A stretch of DNA of 64,000 nucleotides from Mauremys mutica. Taxonomy: Eukaryota; Chordata; Testudines; Geoemydidae. Positions within the stretch are counted from its first letter, which is position 1; each line of letters opens with the position of its first letter. A program made the position numbers and the translations under genes. Below, piece by piece: positions 1-12,560 of the stretch. The DNA lies in assembly GCF_020497125.1 (NCBI RefSeq), contig NC_059087.1:14727925-14791924 (forward strand), in the 5' to 3' direction. The notes beneath the pieces are model-generated. The model searched no databases, was not told where the DNA came from, and saw only the letters and a list, made by a program, of their open reading frames with translations.

Positions 1-43
1 ATCCTCCATGAACTTATCTAGTTCTTTTTTGAACCCTGTTTTA
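1..43 (-). repeat. CR1-like LINE fragment (antisense), interrupted by a MITE
   Basis: The first 43 bases, continued after 341, resemble a stretch common in antisense CR1 copies (I recognise the wording from memory, not from a search). Removing the element at 44-338 plus one TTA rejoins it. Short and therefore uncertain. Confidence 0.35.
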
Positions 44-338
44 GGCCACGTCTATACTTACCCGCCGGGTCGACGCGGCGAGTTCGACTTCTCGGAGTTC
101 GAACTATCGCGTCTGATCTAGACGCGATAGTTCGAACTCCGGAAGCGCCGCGGTCGACTCCGGTACTCCACCGCGGCAGGAGGAGTTGCCGGAGTCTACC
201 TTGGAGCCGCGGAGTTCGCTTCCGCGGCGTCTGGACGGTAAGTCATTCGAACTAGGGTAGTTCGAATTCAGCTACGTTATTCATGTAGCTGAATTCGCGT
301 ACCCTAGTTCGAACCAGGGGCTGTGTGTAGACCAGGGC
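44..338. mobile_element. Harbinger-type MITE, copy A (295 bp)
   Basis: The element is flanked by TTA at 41-43 and 339-341, the target duplication typical of PIF/Harbinger. Its ends are imperfect inverted repeats (GGCCACGTCTATAC on the left; GCCCTGGTCTACAC as read from the right). It is rich in CpG and TCGA and contains a perfect 21-bp hairpin, arms 94-114 and 120-140, plus a second hairpin around 246-320. A second copy of almost the same length lies at 28477-28772. No coding capacity. Its ends resemble those of the autonomous Harbinger at 40526-44569, which could have supplied transposase, but that link is inference. Confidence 0.8.
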
Positions 339-341
339 TTA

Positions 342-2119
342 GTCTTTATCAGCCTAATGCAAGTTAAAACCCTCAGCGAGGGGAAAAGAAACCGCCGAGC
401 ACATAAAGTCGCTTGGTACTGCTGCAACACCGAGCATGAAATGGCTTTTCAAACTGTGACCCTTTGCTACCCTTTGCTCTGGGCTTCAGTCGTATTGTCT
501 CCTTTTTTCAGTCCCTTGCTTTGTTTTAAACACAAAGCGGTTGGATCCATTCTCACAAGGAAGAGTGAGCCCAGATGGCAAACACGAACTGGGCAAGCTG
601 TGAGGGACACAGCTCAGGTTCACAGCACAGCAACTCTAGTTTTAAAATTAATCTCAACCACATTGTTGCTTTTACTATGGGCTCTTCCCGGGTATTTGTT
701 ATATCCGCCCATTTCCTCATATTTGTGGATGGTAAGCTCTTCGGGAAAGTGATCATCTTTCTGTTTTCTATATACACACACACACACACCCCTAGCACAA
801 TCCCCAATTGGGCGCTCCAATCATTGCTGCTATACAAATAATAGCAAGCCAAGAGTTCCTGGTTTCATAGAGGAAACCCATCTGGCAGTAATCTGGTTAA
901 TGATCATGTGCTGCAGTGAAAGAAGCACCTGTAAGATCACCAAATCAGTGATGCATGCTACTGCACAAAAATACCATCAATCTTGTTGACAGATGTTTAA
1001 TACCAAGAGTGGTTTTGTTTTTGCAGCATCATGTTGGTCAGGTTTGGGTTGTATGAAACCATAACTATGGGGCAAGGGGTCGCAGTGGGGAGGTGATACG
1101 TCTTATTTTGTAAGATACATGCCCATCTCTCCTGAAGTTCAGAGGACTTAGGGTGGAGCAAAACTGGAACCATTCACTAGCAAACCTGGGGGGGGGGAAC
1201 ATCATTGATGTTTGTTTTGCAAAAATAAAATTGTGACCAGTGAGGGCACAGACTGGCTCGGGAAAGTTATTCAGATTTCTTCTTCTTAAAATAGAGTATT
1301 CAATAGAAATATAGAAATTTTCCACTTTGTGAAAAATGCCAGATTGACAGTTCTGGAGAGCAAACCTGATCACTGTTTTTCTACAGTGGAGGAACAACGT
1401 GGGCAAAACCAGTGCAAGCTTCTCCATTTACCCCTCACTGGATTGGGGACCTCTAAGGCTGGGAACGTAGTTCACTCTCCCTTCCACTAAGGGCTTGCCA
1501 AGGAGGGTGCCAATAAGTGCTGAATGTGGCAGTGGGTTTTGTGATATGGATACCCAACAAACCCCCAACTCATTCCACAGTGAGCAGTCATTGCAGCAGC
1601 CGAGATCAGTAAGGCATAAGTCATTGAGCAGTAATACTTTTGGCTACTGGGGTGAATTTGCAAAGGTAAAAGCCTCTATGTCCCATTATTAATTGTCTGC
1701 ATCCGCCAGCACCTGCCAATGACAGATGTGTTAAAGCTCCACGTGAAGAACAGCCTACCTTTCCACTGCACTGTTCTAAATTAATTTCCAACATCACCAC
1801 AGCACCATTTGCCTAAAATGACTCCCTACAACACATGCAGGGAACAAATATAAAGTACCCCATGATGGAATTCAAGCCCACAGTTCAATCAAAGAGCTTG
1901 TCTAGCGGTACACCACAGCACAGGAACCTAATCTATTTATGAATGTCAGCAGAACCCCAAGACTGAATTACGAGGCACGTATTAAATTATGCAGGATGCG
2001 TAGCTGCTTTCTTTAACACAGACTGGAGGGTTAGGAGAATGATAGGATGCTTGATTTCCTTCCACATGACAGCATACCTTCCCTCCCAAGGAGCTAGAAG
2101 GGGCTATGCTTGAGGAGAA
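342..2119. other. No gene seen; unclassified non-coding DNA
   Basis: Contains a short (CA)n run near 773-790 and a G run near 1189-1198. Open frames here are short, overlap in several frames and show no recognisable domain. I see no repeat family I can name. Confidence 0.5.
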
Positions 2120-3035
2120 GATTACAGTGCTCTGGATGCAGGAGGAGGATTATAGAAAGATTTCAGAGCACGTGCATAAAAGGACGACACTGCATCCTAC
2201 CCAACAGTAGGACTCTAGTGGCAGGCTCTGGAGAACAACAGCGTGTGTGCAAAATAGAATAGCTGAAATTCCAGGAGGAAACTGGTGTGCAGCTGGGACA
2301 ACTGGCATCCATAAAGCAGTGCCATCAACAATGTACAGAGCGTCTAATGCAGGAAGATTGGGGCACCTATTCTGGAAGGGACTATAGGGTTTAAAGAGAC
2401 ATCGCAAGGTGTTTGAGACTGGTCTTTGGTGTTGAAAGACTGTGCTATGAACAGGGGCTGAGGAAAGCATTCAAGGTGATGGAGAAGAGCTACAGTTAGT
2501 AGAAGGTGTAGTCAATAATTAAAGTACGGGAGTGCCCAGTTTTGCTGGGTGCTACACAGAAACAGAAAGAGACAATTCCAACCTTGAAGGGCATAGTGCA
2601 TGTAATGTAGGAAAACTGATTTATCTAGGTCTTATATTGCACCCATCATTGTGGTATCTGGGCACCTGTATCCGTTACAGCAAAGTGTCAGTGTATGTGA
2701 TGGAAGGTGAGGAGATTATAGCATTTGGAGGTCAAAGACCTACAGTGCCTGTAGTAGGAAGACGTCTAGCCAATGGTGGGAAAGGATTGCAGCATCTGAT
2801 GGAGGATAAGGAGTCAGAGAAGGACAATAGTGCATGTGATGTAGGGAGATGATTCTCTATCTAATGCGGCAGGATTACAACATGTCTGATGGAGGAGGCC
2901 TATTGTGTTTTTGCTTGTAAAGGAGGATTACTGCGTATCAGATCTAGGGGAAGGATTAGTGTCTTTGAAGCAGGAGTTGAATTACAGTACACTGCAGGGA
3001 GATAATGCACGTAATGTAGGTGGAAAGTTAAAATG
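2120..3035. repeat. Degenerate tandem repeat (minisatellite-like)
   Basis: Variants of GGATTACAGTGC and of CATGTAATGTAGGAG / CATCTGATGGAGGA recur irregularly through this block, for example near 2125, 2340, 2598, 2700, 2788, 2840, 2885, 2930 and 3005, giving an apparent unit of roughly 30-35 bp. Spacing is uneven and 2160-2560 is the most eroded part. The two 106-codon open frames inside are products of this low-complexity sequence, not genes. Confidence 0.5.
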
Positions 3036-6005
3036 GACCTATTACTAAGGAGATGTGAGACCGGATTTCACACAGAAGTCAGTCTGTATTGGTGGAAATT
3101 CTACATGGAACCCACAGGCTCTGTAGGTGTGTATATCAGCACATGGCACAGGACTTGTACCAACACACAAGATACACCAGCAACTCCTGATTTGCTATTG
3201 GCCAGTTACTGATTACACCCATCTCCACTGCCAATCACACTAGTCCTGCACACTTCTCCTTCCTGCAGAAGAACTAGCCTAACCCTTCCTTCATACCGAT
3301 TTGAATTTGCCCCAATTCCCCCTCCCCTCACTCCCAAACGTGGTCTTCTGGAGCCCATACTCACCTCTGCCTATTCTGAACCATCTCCCACTGTGGACAC
3401 TTTCTTGTGCCTCAATAGCCAACTCTCCTCCTGCTGTTCCATTTATAATTAAATTCATCATTGGATTTGACAATGATCAACATGCAAAATATGTGCTAAC
3501 ATCTTCCAATGTATTAAGCCTGGTGCACGTATCTGTTGCACTCTCCAGTATGGACACATCAATACACTTCCAATTAAACCTGGTTACAAGACAATTGAGT
3601 TTTCATTGAAATCTACAGGACCAGTCTATTAGTGCAGGCATCATACTGGGAAAGGCATCACAGCCACCTTAACAGAACACAAACCAGACAGCACATAACA
3701 CACCAGATGGTGCTTATCCAGATATTGATCATATATCTTTGCAATGGAAACTGCAAAAAGAGAAGGGAAGGCACAATTGATTATTAGTATCATACAGGCC
3801 CTACTTTGGAGTTTAGAGATTAGCCTAGCATAAATAGATACCAATCTTCATTAACGTCTTTTAGGCCCCAATAGTCAGCTCATTGCTCTGTGGCATCCCT
3901 ACTCATTGCACCTCAGAATAAAACTGTGGGATTCTGGGAGGATGGGCCTGATTCTGATCTCATTTGCACTGCTGTAAATCTGAAGTAACTGTTGCAGTTA
4001 TCAAAGTTGCACTGATGTAAGGCATAAATAAGACCAGAATCAAGCACTAAGCCTCAGGTCACATGAACCAAATTCATCCTTGGTGTAACTAAATCAGTGG
4101 AGTTACACAGGGATGAACAGAATGGGCCTTCCAGCCTGAGGCCAGCTTGGCATTCAAGGGTGCATGCATGCACAGGAAAGCCAGAGGGCTGGAAGGTTTC
4201 TCCAACTGAGAGAGCACCAGATTTGCTGAGCCCCAAAACCTGATGAGTACCATGAGGAAAAGAGAAGCAAGGAGCTTGAGGGATTGGAACAGGGTAGGAA
4301 GGCCGAGGACAGAGGGGCACAGAGTGTGTACAGGAATACTCAGAAAAACAAAAGAGGAAAAAACTTGTCCCTGCCAAGGTAGCTGTCTGGTGTGGTCAAA
4401 AGGTGTGGATATTTTAGTGTGGCCCCATTCTTCCAGTCAATAATTTCCAACGATTGATACAAACTCATAAGAAGTCTGGAGTGCTACAGGAAGGTGATGT
4501 TTTCCCCACACACGTAGTTGGGAGGAAAATAGCTTTCTTTGTAGTTCATTTCCTGCATGTCAGTGTCACTGTGTGGCTAGCTTTGGCCCATAAGTACACA
4601 ATGTGTTTACCCACATTAGCTGCTTTAGAAAGTTCAGCCTGTTAAACACAATGGTAAGAAAATATTGACAAATAGATATTTGACAGGGTGATCTGACTCT
4701 TATTGATCCAGGCTCCTGGCAGGTCTGAGCACACTGCACAAAGAGGCTTAAGGTCTGCTGACTCATTGTGGCAGGTGCAACAGGTTAATTCCACCCTGGA
4801 TGCAAGGGAGATGGGAGCAGTTTTCTAAATACAGGGAACTAGGACAGAGGAGGTTCTGGAAAAAAACTGAAGGAACAGCCAAGCTCAGGCAGGAAGTGGA
4901 ATCCAGAGCATCTCACCTCTAGGCTTCTGGTTCAAGTCTAGCCCAGATCCACATAGCACCTGGCCATCACCCTTATCATCTGATGACTGTTCACGGTCTC
5001 AGTTCAGTGCCTACCAGACAGAGAGACACATCATGGGACGTGAAAAATTAATTTCTGTCGTGCCCACAAAAAGTCTTCTTCAGAACAGTTTTGTAACACA
5101 CTGGCGAGGTGATGTGAGGAAGCAGTATTGCTGCCTCTGCGTGACTACAGAACTAGCATCTCTTTTCAGTCTAGCAGTTGCCAGGAGGATACACTAAACA
5201 GAAAAAAACCACTCACCACTGTCCAATGCCATAAGAGCTGGGAATAAAAACCAAACAACCCCACCTTATTTTGTGCTACTCTAACAGCTTTCCTTCCTGG
5301 AAGGTACCTACTCCTGACAGAGGTCCTGGGAACAAATATTGCGGTATCCAGCACTGCATCCTCATTCCCAGAACGACCACTTCCCGTATAGCACATTCAG
5401 AGATTAAAACATATTAGATCTTTTATCCTAATCCTCTGCTAATACAAGAATATTCCATATTGTGCATTTCCTTGTACTCTATCTCACAACTTGATAGTGT
5501 ACGGCCTGGTGATACAGATCTGCTTTAAATTATGAACTATGGGATAGTTATTAAGTCCCATATGAATGTGGCCCATAGACCCAAACCAACCCCCCAGACA
5601 CAAACACTCTGCTCTAGGAAAGTCCAAGTCCAGATTCAACGTTGGAGCATCAAGTCACTCCCCGCTGGAATGTTTTTAAATGTTATTCTCCTGCCAAATC
5701 CTCCCGCCCAAAGCTGTCCCTTTGAGAAGAGGAGCAGTACAATGAGTAAGAAAGCAGATACGACGCCCACTGAAGTTTTACCAGAGGGCAAACGGAGTGG
5801 GACTCCATAAAAAGTGAATCATTATCATTAGCAGCAGCAGCAAATAGTTTGAAGTGATCTTTGTTTCATCACCACCCACCCAACTTTTCCTCCGGCTTCA
5901 GACTGCAGCAAGAGCACACTTCAAAAAGAGATGACAAAAAAAGCAAGATCTAGGAAGGCACTCCCTCCTTTCCTTCGAGATTTATGGGTCCAGCAAGGGC
6001 TAGAT
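3036..6005. other. No gene seen; one short dispersed repeat
   Basis: At 3945-4045 lies a short repeat of the type 'gggcctgattctgatctc ... gtaaatctgaagtaac', related pieces of which recur near 19375, 35965 and 38705. Otherwise single-copy-looking sequence with short, unconvincing open frames. Confidence 0.45.
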
Positions 6006-6094
6006 CAGGGGGTTTCAAGCTGGGGGTCGGGACCCCTCAAGGGGTCGCAAGGTTATTACATGGGGGGGGGTCACGAGCTGTTGGAGAACTCCTG
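6006..6094. mobile_element. Short hAT-type MITE (89 bp)
   Basis: Ends are CAGGGGGTTTC and, read from the other side, CAGGAGTTCTC, as in hAT elements. It is flanked by an 8-bp near-duplication, ggctagat at 5998-6005 and ggctagac at 6095-6102 (7 of 8 match). The interior 'gggtcgggacccctcaaggg' is a motif I recognise from a widespread amniote hAT-derived repeat. No coding capacity. Confidence 0.7.
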
Positions 6095-9000
6095 GGCTAG
6101 ACTGGCCCATGGTGTACCCAAGGCTAATGACAGATCAAGGCCGAATTCCAGTTCCTCTTTTTAAACTAGTAACTCATTTGTTGAAAGGTCCCCTGCAAAA
6201 TTACAGCCACGCCCCATGATAAACTCTGCGCAGGCAGACCCCTGTGCTCATGCAGGGCACCAGCATGTGCAAGACCGACCCCCACGGAGTAATGTATTGG
6301 GTGGGACCTTATTGTAGGACCAGTGCCTGATTGTGAGGTGCGGCATGCTCTCAACCCATGAGTGGGAATTAAGGACACTCGGCACCTTGCAGGATTGGCC
6401 CTGGAAAATAGAAAAATCCCACAGCTTGAGTGGGACACACCGAATGCCCATGGAGAGCTGGCTGAAGATGGGCACTAAACACAGAAATAGGCTCCTCCTC
6501 ACGCTCACACAGAACCAAGCAGCATTTTTTGGTCTCCTATGGGTGAGTGTTGATTTGGGAGAAGCCATGGGACCCACAGCTACTGTATAGAGAAGACATT
6601 TGTCTCACCAACCTACGTAGCATTGGCCCTGTTCCCCTCTGGTGACCCAGCTAAACAGGGGCTTCAGGGCTTCTTTACGGAGCAGTTGTTGGTAAGGCCG
6701 CTATTAGCCCCACCCTTTCATTATGCTAACAGAAGTTTGTTTTTAGTTCTGGAACGGCCACCAAAGCAGGCTCCCTCCAAGCGGGAGTCCCTACCACAGA
6801 GTTGTTTCCAACAGAGCCACGCTCCCTGTTGGGCAATAAGGCACACGGGGAGTGCTGTTATCACGAGTTAATCACATCCTTGGGGTGTTACACAGCATAA
6901 AATGCAGCTGTGCTTCTGATCCTCGGGCCGTAATTATCTCCTCACAGTCCATGCTGCTGCCTTTACTGCTATTATGAAATTTCCTGAACTTCCCCATCTC
7001 CATAAATTAATGAAAGCTATTTATCTGGAGCCCTTCTAACCACCACTTAGCATCTGAAAACTTTCCACTGCAAGAAGCACTTGGACCTGGATAATTCAAT
7101 TGCACTTGTGATACTGATTTTTTTTTTATCTATATAAAAGATTTGCGACCAGGATTTTTTAAAAGTCTCATTGTAACATTAAACCCAGGTCTGCACAGAG
7201 CAGGATGGATGATGACTCATCGTTCGGATACACAGATAAACCCAGAGAGACTTCATCTCAACCTATTAAGCGTCCAGTGAGTTGTTCCAGGCTTTGGTAT
7301 AAAAAGAGCATCTTGCTTTTTGCTGCTTTTTCCTCTTCATTTCTTAAGGGGTGCCCAGAACTCCTGGCCTGCACTCCTAATCTGGAGCAGGGTTTCTTGT
7401 ACTTAAGACCACACATCCATTCACTGGCTCCTTTTTTGCTGGAAAGGCTTCACCATCTAAGAGGTATCCCATGCCAAATTGTCTACTTAGTGGTGACCCA
7501 AAGCAGAAGTATTCTTCGAGTGGCTTTGAGCAGCCAGGCTAGCTCACCCAGTGCATGCACATCTCTGCTGGTCATGGCGTTCTTGCTCCTAAAGCACACC
7601 AGAACGCAGGGGGCATTTAGGAGGCAAAGGGCCCCACCTGCACCACCACGTTGTGTGAAGTGCGTGCTATAAACGAATGAGACCCCGAAGATCATCCTTC
7701 ATTTTGGAAGGTGGGACTCTGGACTGCAGGGGGCAGCACAGCTGGAAGACGCTATCATAGCTGTGTAATGTTTGACTAAAAACATAGTTTAATACAAGCC
7801 CTCTGTGCCTTCAGAAGGACACTCCTAGCAGAGGCCTCTTGTGTGGATGACCTCCCATGTGCACTAGCAGCTACTGGAGTGGCATTGGATAGACCTCTGT
7901 CATGTCTCTATATACACCAACATAAAGGTTTAACCTTATCTGGATGACTCAGTATTTGTCTGGCTTCAGTGAAACCCGTCCAATAGGGGCTATATGAGCA
8001 GGCCTATTCAGTGCCCTCCTGGTGGATGCTGCTTCTCCTGTATCTTCCTTTTCCAGCCCCTCTGTGTGCACTGATTTTACACTGAACTATATCATGCCAT
8101 TGATTATTAAGGCAAATTCCCCATCGATTTCAAGGGCCCACCCTCCTGCAAGCAAGTTACATCACTTTTGCTTTACAACCATTTTCTGAGCCACCTTTTA
8201 GGTCACCACTGAACGTGGCCTATTGACGCTACATTTGCTGATCCAAAATCATCCTTGGAACGCCATTGACTTCAGCAGAGCTGCAACCGATTGACATTAG
8301 CTCTATCTGTTTTTTCAACCCATTAGTTCCAAAGATTGTGTGTAGCAGAGAGGAGTTAGGAACCCCACCTATACTGTGTGACACAGAGCAGACTATATAT
8401 CTTTCATTTTCTGTGACATTTATTTTATTGCTAAACACCCAGAGTTCAGATCTTTGCATTTGAACAAGATCTTGCATTTGTCCTCCAAAATAAATGCACT
8501 TTAAAAAAAAAAACAACAACTTTGCCTGGAGAAAAGCGTTCTTTGTTTTGCATTAATTGAACACCCATTCATTTTATAACAGAAAACAAAATAAAAGTTG
8601 GTCAGGAGGAAGGATTGGCATCTCCCCTAGATTTATGGCCATTTTATGCAGACTGGGAAGGGAATTCTCACGTTAATGTAGCATTGGACTTCTCCCACCA
8701 AGCTCACGTTCACAGAAGAATTTAATGTTCCCTGAGGGTGTCTGGAGTCTGAATCTGATGAGATGGTGATTTGTTATTTATGTTGCAACAGTGCCTGAGA
8801 TTTTCTAGGCATTACACATGTGCATAGCATGACACAGCCCCGCCCTGAAGAGCTCACAGTGTAACTAAATCAGAAAGACAAAAGCATAAAAGCAAAATGT
8901 TCAGGATGATGTTAGAGGTTTTCCTCCTCTCCCATCTCTTTTCATGGAAATAACCATGAATTTTCCATATTTGTCTGTGTGCACCGCTATCCTGGGAGAC

Positions 9001-9219
9001 AACCCAATAGTTCTCTCAGGCTAATAGGCAAAATAGATTATCCATGTCTAGCCTCTTGAGCAATCAGAATGTCTGAACAAGAAATCGCAGTCATTGACAT
9101 GCTTTAAGTCACCTAATGGGGGCAGTGTTTAGCAACAAATATCAACCAAACAGGAAGCAACACACTGAGCCAGGCATAGCAATCTAGTATGGAGTAACTC
9201 CATTGACTTCCATGACCCG
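6095..9219. other. No gene seen; one CNE-like stretch
   Basis: A 155-codon open frame at 7205-7672 has no recognisable domain and poor composition for a protein, so I do not call it. 6880-7050 is free of recognised repeats, AT-rich with homeodomain-like TAATTA/ATTA words, and could be conserved non-coding DNA. 8785-8870 resembles an old SINE/LINE 3' segment. Confidence 0.4.
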
Positions 9220-10030
9220 AGTCAAGCCCAAGGAAGCCTTCCAACCCCCACACCCCAAACCCGAACCCAAGCCCAGGGAGCCGATCCCAGCAGAATCCTG
9301 CACCTAGGCATAGGTACCCTACCTGCCCCAACTCTAACCCAACCCCAGGAACTCTACCCTCCACAGCCCTACCCAAGGTGGGGCTGTGCCACCCACCCCA
9401 ATCCTAACCTCAGCCCAGGGATATCTAGCTGTTCCAATCCTCACTGGAGCTCCAGGAGCCCTCAAGAGCAGGACCCCAACCCCTAACCCAGGGAGACCTA
9501 CCCCTCCAGCCCCGAACCCTAGGGGTCGGTGCCTTACCCACCCCAATAGTAACCCTTGCCCAGCCATCTCCACACACTCAAACTCTAACTCCAGCCCACA
9601 GAGACCTACCCTGAGCCCACCACCCCTACCCCAGTTGGAGCAACCCTTCCCTGCAAAGCCTTAGGCTGGGGACGCCTCCCCATAAAACACCAACCCTAGC
9701 CCGGGGTGCCAGCCCACCAGTGCCAACCCACCCCCTAACTTGGGGAGCTCTTCCCTGCAAAGCCTTAACCCTCACCCCAGGAGCCCTCCCCTTTAGGACT
9801 CTAACCATAGCCCATGGGAGCCCTACCCACCCTCATCCTCACCTGGGAGCCCTTGCTGCTCCCACCCTAACCCGCACCTGGGAGCTCTTCCCATCCCCCC
9901 CCCTCCTGGGAGACAGCCCCCAGAACCCTACCCCAGGCAGCCCAACTTCTCCCCATGCTAATGCTGTCCTGGGGAGCCCTCCCATGCACACCCCTCACCT
10001 GAACCCCACTCACCTGGGCCCAGATCTGAG
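9220..10030. repeat. C-rich degenerate minisatellite
   Basis: About 800 bases with extreme C-over-G bias on + and recurring phrases such as 'ccccaggagccctaccc', 'accccaaccctaaccc' and 'gggagctcttccc', giving an irregular unit near 40-50 bp. The open frames on both strands are proline-rich or glycine-rich readings of this repeat. CCCTAACCC words look telomeric, but there is no regular TTAGGG array. Confidence 0.65.
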
Positions 10031-10879
10031 CTGGGAAATCTGGGCCCTATCTTAAAACAAACAGTGCTATTTGCAGAATGTGCCCACATGTGCTCCTATT
10101 CCACCCCCCTCCCCAAATCCCATACAACTCACGTTTTCCTACATGGGAATATGAACAGCCCTATGCTTAGGGGCGCCGATCAGTACTTCAGCTACTTTTC
10201 CATGTTAGTTTTAACTTCCGAGAGGAAGCAGGAAGAAGTGCAGTTTGTTGTTAGAGTTTTTAAGTGATGGAACATTTGTCTTTTTTTTCCTACTACAGAA
10301 AGCTGCCAAACCAAAAAGCTCGGTCCTGCTTGTAAAGCAAACCCTGGAGTATTATTTTTCCAAGAGCCAATGTCATCACAGAAATACTACTTGAAAACAA
10401 TCTAAAATTACACTGCTGAGTGCAACGTGTCCTGGAGTTTTTGTTGGCATCACTAAGCTTATCTTGCTGTCCTTTTCTAGAACTGATCTTGGCGCTACAA
10501 TTCTGGAGAAGGGAAACACCGTATCCAACCAGCATATGCTCAATAATTTATTAGGAAACCATCTCCCAAGCTTATGGGCTGGATCCTTTGACTAAAAAGT
10601 GTTGTGTGGAGTTTCATAAACAGGTCCAGACATGGTCTTGAGCACCTTAAAGATCTTTCCACATTCCAAATTCATTAGGTTATATAATATTTCTTGCCCG
10701 GTATCACTCCACTGAAATTAAGCATGTCAGTGCCAAGAGAGTGAGCCCATGAAGCCAGTATGAAGAGTACAGACACTTCCTGCATGGAAGTCAGACAAGG
10801 GCAGCCAAATTGATGAGGGTCACGCTGTCTGGAGTGGCTCTTGACCGAGAGTGACAACCTCAGGGCAGACTGTCAAAAA
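10031..10879. other. No gene or named repeat seen
   Basis: Mixed-composition sequence with short open frames only. Nothing on either strand that I can assign. Confidence 0.4.
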
Positions 10880-11800
10880 GCAGGGCAGACACCCCAAACT
10901 GGTTGTACGGTCGAGAATTAGATTTCACCACCCCAGTACCAAATGTGAACTCCCAAAGTACTACAATAGTTTTCTAATGGAGGCACAGACAGTCCCCTTC
11001 GACACTCTGGTCTATCTCGCCACCTAGGCAAGCTGGACTATGTGATAACCGGTCTTTTACACCAGACAAAATATTCAGGTTGCTTCCAGTCTCAAGAGAC
11101 CAGTCACTTACCCCAGATCAATCTGTACCTTAAATGTACTAATGACAAATCTGGCAGCCAATTCTGCAATAAATTAACTAAAGGTTTATTAACTAGCAAA
11201 AAGAAATAAGAGTTATTTACGGATTTAAAGCAAGCAAGTATATCTACACAAATGAGTTTCAGTCTGTGATTCAAAAGATGACAGTAGTAGTAATCTGTCA
11301 ATTCAATGTGTCTTTCAGGGCTAACCCAGGCCATGCAGCAGGGAGATCTCTTTACTTATGTTTCAAGAATCTTTTCCCCTCATAGTCCAGACAGCATAAG
11401 AGATTCGGTTTCTCCTTGTCAGGGATTTTTATCCTCTCCACTCCAGAGCTCAACAGATGGGATGAGTTCATGCATAGGTCTCTCTTTCCCGGAGGGAGTT
11501 AGGAATGCTGTCAACAGGGCCTCTGTTCTTTGATGCTACACAGTATCACATTTGCCTTCAGTGGGCTGTCTTTTACGTGGGACGAGCTCTTTACCTTAAT
11601 TAGGTATTTCCTATTTGGTGAATTACGCAATTGCAGAGGTTTACAACGCAGACATTTATACCATAGGCTAAAGAGGTTATAAATTAGATCAATACATGCA
11701 GCATCCTACAAGCATTTTATAAAGTCTAAACACATTCTTATCATTTTAAGAGCTAATATCTATTTTGATAATGCTAACACATAGGTGAGCCAGACTGGTT
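10880..11800 (-). repeat. LTR-like dispersed repeat, eroded
   Basis: The AT-rich core around 11160-11230, with 'ttaactaaaggtttattaac' (a poly(A)-signal-like TTTATT read on +), matches the layout of two other blocks in this window, 21185-21330 in the solo LTR and 44825-44880. The text resembles LTR families of turtles that I recognise from memory. No clean TG...CA ends or target duplication could be fixed, so boundaries are approximate. Minus orientation is inferred from the antisense poly(A) signal. Confidence 0.4.
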
Positions 11801-11919
11801 TCCAGCTCTGCACTTGTCAGTGTTCAGTGAGACCTGGGGCCTTGGCATGAGCTGGCACCTGGTCTGCCAGCATCACAATGAACATGCACATAAACACCAC
11901 TGATTTAATGAGATAGGCT

Positions 11920-12120
11920 CCTTGCCTGGCCTAGCAGGTACAGCACTGGAGTGGTGCTCAGGAGACTTGGGTATTATTACTGGCTTCGCTGTTGGGTGAC
12001 CTCAGAGAGGAAGCAACTTGCCCGTCTCGATTTTAGAGATTTGCGTGGCAAGGAGAAAGATTCCTTTGTGAAGCCCTTTGAGACCCACACTGAAGAGTGC
12101 TATAAGAGCTAAGTATTATG
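11920..12120 (+). repeat. MIR/CORE-like SINE
   Basis: A tRNA-like head ('agtggtgctcaggagacttggg ... gttgggtgacct') is followed by a tail 'aagccctttgagacccac ... gctataagagctaagtattat', the arrangement of MIR/CORE-type SINEs. Diverged, recognised by pattern only. Confidence 0.5.
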
Positions 12121-12259
12121 TGCAACAGACCGGGGGGTGGGAGGAGATATTCTCACTGAATTTGTGGAAGGTCTTCAAAGGTTAGACCATCCACGCAAGA
12201 TCTAAGCGTGACACTACAGCTTGGTGACGTTTTTCAGTTGAATATTTTATTCACTAAAG

Positions 12260-12560
12260 CGATCACAGTTTGGGGTCAGCTGAAACTATTCACAGTTCAG
12301 CAAATAATTTTGGCCATTATTTTTGGAACTGTGAAAAAGTTGAAATGTTTTGTTTTCAAAGTGAGGGTTTCAGAATTTGCCTAATTCTAAAGCGGATTTC
12401 TAAAATGCCAAAACAAAACTGTTTTGTTTTGGGTCAAAAACAACAACATTTTGGTCAAACTAAAACTAATATTTAAGGGGTGGTGGTGGGAGGTGTTTTG
12501 GTGCACTGGCCAAAACTAGCAAAAAACCCCAAACAATGAATTATTCAGACATCTCTATTT
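12260..12560. repeat. AT-rich TTTTGAAA/CAAAA-type dispersed repeat
   Basis: Runs of AAAATTTTG/CAAAATG words in both orientations. Similar blocks occur at about 22160-22380, 58770-58990 and 63740-63880. Family unknown to me. Confidence 0.35.

Noticed and set aside
7205..7672. 155-codon open frame on +
   Set aside because: No domain, no coding-like composition, no conserved features that I can see.
9220..10030. Interstitial telomere
   Set aside because: CCCTAACCC words occur but without a regular TTAGGG array.
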